A stretch of DNA of 19,845 nucleotides from Clostridia bacterium. GTDB lineage: Bacteria > Bacillota_A > Clostridia > Christensenellales > Aristaeellaceae. The notes under the pieces were generated by a model, which was given only the letters and a program-made list of their open reading frames with translations, had not been told where the DNA came from and did no database searches. Position numbers and translations under genes: made by a program. Position 1 is the first letter of the stretch. Every line of letters begins with the position of its first letter. Location of the stretch: positions 1-19,845 of the forward strand of contig JAFRJF010000148.1 in NCBI GenBank assembly GCA_017432405.1, given 5' to 3'. Below are positions 15,022-19,845 of the stretch, one piece after another.

Positions 15022-15679
15022 AAATCGCTTCCCCGTTATAAGCCACCAAGGTCGCGTCATACACGCCGGGCAGGGCGCGCAGCTTGTTCAGCAGCGCGTC
15101 GGGCTTGTCCACGCGCACCTCGTAGGTGGCCTCGATGCCGTTGGCGGAGACGGTCTTGCTCTTGAGCTGGGTGACCTTCAGGTTGTTCACCAGCTGGTTG
15201 GCCTGGCGCTCGGAATCCTCGGACATGCGCACCACCAGCAGGTAGCTGTTCAGCCCCTTGGACTGGATGTGCACCAGCACGGTCAGCAGCAGGCCGATGC
15301 CCACCACCGCGCAGGCGGTCAGGAAGAACTGGCCCGCGCCCAGCAGGATGCCCATCGTCAGCGCCCAGAACATGTAGGCGGTATCCAGCGGATCCTTCAC
15401 AGCGGTGCGGAAGCGCACGATGGACAGCGCGCCGACCATGCCCATGGACAGCTGGATCGATTCGCGGATACACATGACCACCGGGCAGGTGATCAGCGTC
15501 ATCATCACCAGCGTGAGGGTGAAGTTGTTGGAGTACATCACGCCGCGATAGTTGCGCCGGTAGATCCATGCGATAAACAGGCCCACGGCCAGTGCCAGCA
15601 CCAGCGATACCAGGATCGTCGGGAACGACGCCGGGGTGATGGTCTGGGAGCTGAAGAGGTTGGAAAAGATGCTGTTCAT
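15020..15679 (-). CDS. DUF4956 membrane protein
   Basis: A 219-residue multi-pass membrane protein. Hydrophobic segments lie near residues 19-39, 53-71, 100-118 and 119-138. Between the second and third is the DUF4956 signature GMVGALSIVRFRTAVKDP (80-97), and the ~75 C-terminal residues form a soluble alpha/beta domain, probably cytoplasmic. The biochemical function of DUF4956 is not established to my knowledge; it is often found beside VTC-domain genes, as here. AGGAGGG seven bases before the ATG supports the start. It follows the VTC gene by 40 bases and its stop codon is embedded in a palindromic repeat. The context suggests that it anchors the VTC protein or provides a membrane path for its product; this is inference. 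Confidence 0.88.
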   Translation of the reverse strand: MNSIFSNLFSSQTITPASFPTILVSLVLALAVGLFIAWIYRRNYRGVMYSNNFTLTLVMMTLITCPVVMCIRESIQLSMGMVGALSIVRFRTAVKDPLDTAYMFWALTMGILLGAGQFFLTACAVVGIGLLLTVLVHIQSKGLNSYLLVVRMSEDSERQANQLVNNLKVTQLKSKTVSANGIEATYEVRVDKPDALLNKLRALPGVYDATLVAYNGEAI

Positions 15680-15719
15680 GGGGATTCCCTCCTGTGTGTT
15701 GAATATTTAAAGGAAATAA

Positions 15720-16427
15720 TCATCCAAGCGGTTCGTATCTGCGGCACAGCACGTACTTCGACACGGCGCTGCGCTCGGCCTCCACGCCGTGGAGCAGGCC
15801 CGCGATGTAGCCCGGCAGATAATTGTTGAACTTGACCTCCAGGATCTCCACGTTCCGGTCGTGAGGGCACACCGTGGGCAGCTGCCGGTTGAACAGGTCC
15901 ACGCTGGACAGGCCGGAGCGCAGGCGCATGTCGAAGGTGATGCGCACGTCCTCCACCGGGTGAAGGTAGGCCTCCCGTTCGTAATCCACGATCACCCTGG
16001 GCCGCAGCAGCCGCGTGCGCATCTGCACAAACACGTCCTGGAGCAGCGGGCTCTGGGACTTTTGCAGGCCCGAGGGGTTGCCGGCCACCAGCTGGTCGCA
16101 CAGCCGTCGGGTGATCTGCACGCTGGACTTTTGGATCAGGTCGCCCAGCTTGCGCTTGCGCTCCAGGAAGATGGCCCTGTCCGACATGTTGTAGATGCGA
16201 ATGCGATACTTGTCGCGGTGCATCACGCCCGCCTGCTTGTCGTAGAAGGCGGAATCCTCGATGTCGTCAAAGTACAGCGAGCGGATGATGTAGGGCCTTC
16301 CGCCCACGCAGTGCTCGTCCATGGTCAACGCGCCCCGCAGCCGCTGGCGCAGGGCCTCCAGCTCCGCCGGGTTGATGAAGTATTTCAGCTCGTGCCGCGC
16401 CGGCAGGGCGTTTCTCTTTAGCTGCAT
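15720..16427 (-). CDS. VTC-domain polyphosphate polymerase-like protein
   Basis: A 235-residue protein consisting of one VTC domain, the triphosphate-tunnel fold whose yeast member Vtc4 makes polyphosphate from ATP. Tunnel-lining basic and acidic residues are visible in order: RHELKYFI (11-18), KYRIRIY (73-79), FLERKRK (87-93), DYEREAY (148-154), FDMRLRS (165-171), LEVKFN (196-201) and SKY (223-225). The set looks complete, so catalysis is plausible. There is no signal peptide or membrane segment; it should sit at the inner face of the membrane. I start at the ATG at 16427, six bases after AAGAAGG; an ATG at 16433 abuts that site. It lies between the CotH-kinase gene (84 bases upstream) and the DUF4956 gene (40 bases downstream), so membrane association through DUF4956 is likely. 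Confidence 0.88.
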   Translation of the reverse strand: MQLKRNALPARHELKYFINPAELEALRQRLRGALTMDEHCVGGRPYIIRSLYFDDIEDSAFYDKQAGVMHRDKYRIRIYNMSDRAIFLERKRKLGDLIQKSSVQITRRLCDQLVAGNPSGLQKSQSPLLQDVFVQMRTRLLRPRVIVDYEREAYLHPVEDVRITFDMRLRSGLSSVDLFNRQLPTVCPHDRNVEILEVKFNNYLPGYIAGLLHGVEAERSAVSKYVLCRRYEPLG

Positions 16428-16449
16428 AGGCATCCTTCTTTGCGATGTT

Positions 16450-16476
16450 ATAATAGCATGGCGGCAGGTTGCCGCC
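16450..16476 (-). promoter_or_regulatory. Hairpin and possible extended -10 before the VTC gene
   Basis: In the 84-base gap, GGCGGCA and TGCCGCC (16460-16466, 16470-16476) form a seven-pair hairpin. Reading on along the minus strand, TGCTATTAT (16458-16450) resembles an extended -10 box. There is no convincing -35, because its place is taken by the stem. It may be an internal promoter or an mRNA processing site. Confidence 0.3.
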
Positions 16477-16511
16477 GATACGGGTATTCCTGCTCCGTAA
16501 TCCCTGTTCCC

Positions 16512-19500
16512 TCACGGCTTCCCGATATCCCCATAGCTCACGCCCACCTGCTGCATCACCTCGCCGAAGTAGTGCTCCATCTGGCTCTGGGTCAGCGGGA
16601 GGTACTTGTTGTACTTGATGAACTGCAGCATGCGGTAGGGGCGCTTCTCGGCGTAGCGCACGAATTCGCGGATGGCCGACTTGTGCTCGGATTCGCTGAA
16701 CTCCCAGCGGGCGTAGTGGTCGGGCATCAGCGGCGCGATGGCGTTGTAGAACTCGTCCACCATGGCCTTGATGCTGTCGGCGCTGTAGGTGGTGGCCATC
16801 TTCTCGCCCAGGTAGGTCAGGAAGCGATCGACAAAGGTCTCGTTCTTCATGCAGGCGATGAACAGCTTGTTGTCGGTGCGCAGGTTGTTGCCCATGCCGC
16901 CGGGGGTCAGCCAGCGCTGGGGCGAATTGGTGTCCACCGAGAAGGACCAGTCCAGGTCGAACAGCACCCACTTCCACTTGCCGTCCTTCTTCGGGTTGCG
17001 GTAGCGCTTGACGTTCAGCGTGTCGGTGTTGCCAGTGTACATCTCCACCGCCATGTATTCGATGTAATTCTGGATGTCGATGGCGTTGTCCAGCACCTCA
17101 TAGGCCTCGGCGGTATTCATATCGTGGCTGGTGACGTAGTCCAGCAGCTGGACCATGGTCTCGTTGCTGCCCTGCATCACGTTGGTGTTGGCTTTGACCA
17201 GGTCGATGTCGTCCTCGTCGCCCTCCCAGCCCTCGAACTGGCAGATGTTGGACTTGCAGATGCGCTCGCGCAGGTTGTAGTGGCCCCAGTACTGGCCGTC
17301 GATGTAGAGCACGCCGAACTCGGTCTCCTGGTAATCCACGCAGCCGCCCTCGGCCAGCCGCTGCAGCAGCGCGTCGCGGAAGCGGGTCTTGTAGCCGTCC
17401 TCGCTGGAGGAGCGCAGCAGGAAGGACTGGTATTCGGTATAGGGACGGTGGCTGAATATGGCCGCCTCGAAGCGGTTCGCGCCGTACTGGCTGCGGGCGA
17501 TGACCTTGAAGGCCTTCTGCTTCTCGGCGCGGCTGAACTGGCCGTGCAGCTTGATGCCACACTCCTGGGAGATCAGGGTGCTGCCGTCGGGGTTGAACAC
17601 CTCCACGTGGGCCTCCCGCTCCCAGTCCATCCAGAAGTTCGCGCCCTTGTTCATCGAGCCGTAGGGATACTTGGGCTCCGCGTTGGGGCCCTTGACCATG
17701 ATGCCGGCCTCGTCGCTGGTGAGGTTGTAGGGGTCGGACACCAGCGACACCACGAACACGGTGCCGTTTCCGTTGTTCACGTTGTACAGGTAGCTCTGGC
17801 TGTCCATGATGGACTCCAGGTAGCCGTCGCCGTAGACCCGGGTGCGCAGTATGGTGGTATCGGTGATCTGGATCGGCCCGGTGTAGGGCGTGCTGCTCTC
17901 GGTGGGGTCGGTGCAGTCCAGGGTGTAGTAGATCCGGCAGTTGGAGGGCACGGACAGCTCGACCGTCAGGCTGTCGCCACTTTTGTACATGCCGCCCTCC
18001 ACGGAATAGACGGGCCTGGGCGCGCGGCCGTAGTAGGCCGGGCCGCTGTTGCCCGCGCCGGGGGTCACGGTCGTGAAGAAGCGCAGGCCGCTGCCGTCGT
18101 CGGTGCGACCGTAGGAGATGTCCGCGTACTGCATCGGCACGAACAGCCGGTCTATGATCCTTCCGCCGGGCTCGGACAGCACCACCGAATAGCCTCCGTC
18201 GGTGGCGAGGCGGTAGTTGGTCTGTATGCGACCCTCCGCCGTGGTGTTCAGCCCGTTGGCGAACACGCCCAGGTAGCCTCCGGGCTGGATCGTGGTGCCG
18301 GAGGGGAACTGCCACTTGCGGGGACGGCCCGCGTTGTCGGACAGGCCCCAGCCGGACAGGTCCACCGCCTCGGAGGTGCCGTTGTACAGCTCGATCCAGT
18401 CGTCGGACTTGGTCGAGGAGGCCAGCACCTCGGTGATGCGCACGCCCCTGTCGTTGCGCTGCTGGATCTCCCGGGCCGCGGCGTCCGCGCCCTCGGGGGT
18501 GTTGGGATAGTTGGGCGAGGGCGAGAACTGCTTGCTCCAACCGGTCTCCAGCAAGCTGTAGCACTGGTCGGGCTCCATGGCCGGGGTCCTGACATGGCTG
18601 ACGGTGTTGCCGTTGGGGTCCGTCAGGAACACGTTGTCACTCTTGTTGGAAATGCGGAAATTGGCGTGCAGGTGGGCCGGGTCCGCCCTGCGGTCCATGC
18701 CCGAGCAGTGCACGGCCAGATAACCCCCGGCGGGCAGCGTCACAGAGGGAAACTGCCAGCGCTGGAGCTTTTCGGCCTTGTCGGACAGCGACCAGCCGGC
18801 AAGGTCCACCGGATTGGACGTGGTGTTGTGGATCTCGACGTAATCCGGGCAGGCTCCGGTCTCATCCATGAAGAAGGTGCAGTTGTCGGCCATGACCTCG
18901 GTGATCTCCAGCGCGCCGGGCTGCACCGCCACGGGCCGGGCATCCTCGTCCCCGACGCTGTAGCGCTCGACGCGGTTGGCCGCGCCGGGGGTCGGGGCGT
19001 CGCTGACCTGCCATTCGCCGGAGGCGTCCCGGCAGTACACCTGGTTGCGGGCCAGGGCCGGGATCTCCACCAGGTCCACGCCGTTGCCGCTCTTGTCCAG
19101 CAGCGCCAGCGTCTCGCCGGAGGCGGGCAGGCGGTAGGGCGCGTGGTAGCCGTCGGCCTGCTGGGCCTTGCCGCTGTCGTCGGCGTGCACCACCACAAAT
19201 TCACCGGGCTGCAGCACCCCGCCGGGGAAGGCGAAGGCCTGGGCGGGCTTGGTCTGCCGCACCAGGGCGTACCCGGTCAGGTCGATGGCGCGGCCGGAGG
19301 CGTTCTCGATCTCGATCCAGTCCTCGATGCCCGCGTCGTTGCCTGTCCGGGTGGAGGCGTTGGCGCTCATGATCTCGCTGATGCGCAGGCCGCCGGCGGC
19401 GCTGTCGGCGCTGGCTCTGCGGGTGAACAGCGGCGCCGACTGCAAAAGCCACGTCAGCAACAGCGCTGCCGCGCCGATGAGCGCAATAACAGCGGGCAGC

Positions 19501-19568
19501 GGGCCCATGGGGCGGTTGTGCTGCCACGCTGATTTTCTCTTTTTCTTTTTCGCGGATTGGTTTGCCAC
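16512..19568 (-). CDS. CotH-type kinase with three lamin-tail domains, membrane-anchored
   Basis: A 1018-residue protein. A lysine-rich cytoplasmic start (KKKKRK, 7-12) and one membrane helix (22-43) are followed by three lamin-tail domains at about 61-170, 219-325 and 375-475, each with the (D/E)(W/Y)(I/V)E(I/L)xN core. Next are a chitobiase C-terminal-like beta domain (about 519-597, RIYYTLDCTDP...PYTGPI) and a CotH kinase domain from about 603 to 985. The CotH part shows ECGIKLHGQFSRAEKQKAFKV (669-689, in two halves), GHYNLRERI (762-770) and WVLFDLDWSF (867-876), where Asp871 and Asp873 look like metal-binding acids. Bacillus CotH phosphorylates spore-coat proteins; here the domain would face outside the membrane. 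The start is GTG, seven bases after GGAGG. A promoter lies 60 to 95 bases upstream. It is the first gene of the module. Confidence 0.88.
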   Translation of the reverse strand: MANQSAKKKKRKSAWQHNRPMGPLPAVIALIGAAALLLTWLLQSAPLFTRRASADSAAGGLRISEIMSANASTRTGNDAGIEDWIEIENASGRAIDLTGYALVRQTKPAQAFAFPGGVLQPGEFVVVHADDSGKAQQADGYHAPYRLPASGETLALLDKSGNGVDLVEIPALARNQVYCRDASGEWQVSDAPTPGAANRVERYSVGDEDARPVAVQPGALEITEVMADNCTFFMDETGACPDYVEIHNTTSNPVDLAGWSLSDKAEKLQRWQFPSVTLPAGGYLAVHCSGMDRRADPAHLHANFRISNKSDNVFLTDPNGNTVSHVRTPAMEPDQCYSLLETGWSKQFSPSPNYPNTPEGADAAAREIQQRNDRGVRITEVLASSTKSDDWIELYNGTSEAVDLSGWGLSDNAGRPRKWQFPSGTTIQPGGYLGVFANGLNTTAEGRIQTNYRLATDGGYSVVLSEPGGRIIDRLFVPMQYADISYGRTDDGSGLRFFTTVTPGAGNSGPAYYGRAPRPVYSVEGGMYKSGDSLTVELSVPSNCRIYYTLDCTDPTESSTPYTGPIQITDTTILRTRVYGDGYLESIMDSQSYLYNVNNGNGTVFVVSLVSDPYNLTSDEAGIMVKGPNAEPKYPYGSMNKGANFWMDWEREAHVEVFNPDGSTLISQECGIKLHGQFSRAEKQKAFKVIARSQYGANRFEAAIFSHRPYTEYQSFLLRSSSEDGYKTRFRDALLQRLAEGGCVDYQETEFGVLYIDGQYWGHYNLRERICKSNICQFEGWEGDEDDIDLVKANTNVMQGSNETMVQLLDYVTSHDMNTAEAYEVLDNAIDIQNYIEYMAVEMYTGNTDTLNVKRYRNPKKDGKWKWVLFDLDWSFSVDTNSPQRWLTPGGMGNNLRTDNKLFIACMKNETFVDRFLTYLGEKMATTYSADSIKAMVDEFYNAIAPLMPDHYARWEFSESEHKSAIREFVRYAEKRPYRMLQFIKYNKYLPLTQSQMEHYFGEVMQQVGVSYGDIGKP

Positions 19569-19631
19569 TCGGCTTCCTCCGATATCGCTTTGCGGAATCG
19601 CATATCCCGCAGATTATACTTCAATATCCCT

Positions 19632-19660
19632 ATTATAATACAGTTTCATCTTTACTGCAA
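19632..19660 (-). promoter_or_regulatory. Promoter for the CotH/VTC/DUF4956/lamin-tail module
   Basis: On the minus strand TTGCAG (19660-19655) and a perfect TATAAT (19637-19632) are 17 bases apart, upstream of the GTG start. The -35 is weak beyond TTG. A second TATAAT at 19618-19613 lacks a matching -35 and is a poorer candidate. The leader to the GTG would be about 57 bases. Confidence 0.65.
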
Positions 19661-19706
19661 GGTGGCGGCAAAGGGGCAGGGAGGTAAAATGTTGGGATAG
19701 CTGATA

Positions 19707-19745
19707 AATACTGATTTATCGAGCTGTGCTCGATAAATCAGTATT
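19707..19745. repeat. Palindromic repeat, copy 2 (ACTGATTTATCG family)
   Basis: AATACTGATTTATCGAGC (19707-19724) and its exact reverse complement (19728-19745) form an 18-pair stem with a three-base loop. The core ACTGATTTATCG...CGATAAATCAGT is identical to that of the copy at 14984-15021, while loops and outer bases differ. It lies upstream of the promoter of the CotH module. Confidence 0.85.
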
Positions 19746-19747
19746 CA

Positions 19748-19780
19748 GGTTTTAGGTTTTAGGGGTTAGGTTTTAGGGGT
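19748..19780 (+). repeat. G-rich telomere-like heptamer array
   Basis: Four seven-base units in a row (GGTTTTA, GGTTTTA, GGGGTTA, GGTTTTA) followed by GGGG and GTGG. The spaced G runs could form a two-tier G-quadruplex on the plus strand. It directly follows the palindromic repeat and precedes another hairpin, so the three may be one composite intergenic element. Confidence 0.7.
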
Positions 19781-19784
19781 GGTG

Positions 19785-19827
19785 CAAATCCCTTAACGCT
19801 TCGCTAGGCCTTCGGCCACGGGATTTG
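19785..19827. repeat. Nested hairpin at the right edge
   Basis: CAAATCCC (19785-19792) and GGGATTTG (19820-19827) form the outer stem; GGCC-TTC-GGCC (19807-19817) forms an inner hairpin. On the plus strand it is followed by TTTGATTC, a weak T tract. It could be a terminator for a gene beyond the right edge or part of the composite repeat; the window ends too soon to tell. Confidence 0.5.
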
Positions 19828-19845
19828 TTTGATTCAAAGGAAACG

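Noticed and set aside
16440..19532. A very long open frame on the plus strand opposite the CotH gene
   Set aside because: It is the antisense of a GC-rich gene, has the Val/Gly/His-rich, low-complexity composition expected of such shadows, has no ribosome binding site, and the minus-strand frame carries clear lamin-tail and CotH domains.

Overview
The window looks like chromosomal DNA of a GC-rich, anaerobic, gut-type Clostridia relative (Christensenellales-like is my best guess). The reasons are strong AGGAGG ribosome binding sites, CUT1 sugar transport without a local ATPase, a solute-binding protein with a signal-peptidase-I-like rather than a lipoprotein leader, and a CotH/VTC/DUF4956 gene set. 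This placement is inference; there is no rRNA or other marker gene in the window.

Layout. Positions 1-360 hold a palindromic, non-coding repeat element. Positions 361-2523 (minus strand) carry a TetR-type regulator and a fucosyltransferase-fold-like glycosyltransferase. After a 348-base gap, positions 2872-6569 (plus strand) carry three cytoplasmic glycoside hydrolases: GH43, an (alpha/alpha)6-barrel enzyme of the GH37/GH63 type, and a GH140/DUF4038 enzyme. These converge on a minus-strand series running 13647 to 6586: a CBM9-like/Nudix fusion, a GH95-like enzyme, then, behind its own near-perfect promoter, a sugar-binding protein and two permeases. The terminator of the transporter genes lies inside the last codons of the convergent GH140 gene.

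Positions 13717-19568 (minus strand) hold a second module, read in the order CotH-type kinase with three lamin-tail domains, VTC-type polyphosphate polymerase domain protein, DUF4956 membrane protein, and a shorter lamin-tail protein. It begins with a recognisable promoter near 19650 and ends at a strong hairpin near 13690. A palindromic repeat occurs both inside this module and just upstream of it. The right edge also has a G-rich heptamer array and another hairpin.

How the genes may work together. None of the five proteins assigned to the sugar module outside the transporter (three plus-strand hydrolases, the GH95-like enzyme and the Nudix fusion) has a signal peptide. The picture is therefore import of intact oligosaccharides by the ABC transporter, followed by cytoplasmic trimming. 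GH140 (apiosidase in its characterised member) together with GH95 and GH43 recalls rhamnogalacturonan-II side-chain breakdown, but the substrate is not proven by sequence. The second module places a cytoplasmic polyphosphate-type enzyme, a multi-pass membrane protein and two membrane-anchored extracytoplasmic proteins in one transcription unit, one of the latter carrying a kinase-like domain. This is the most system-like part of the window.
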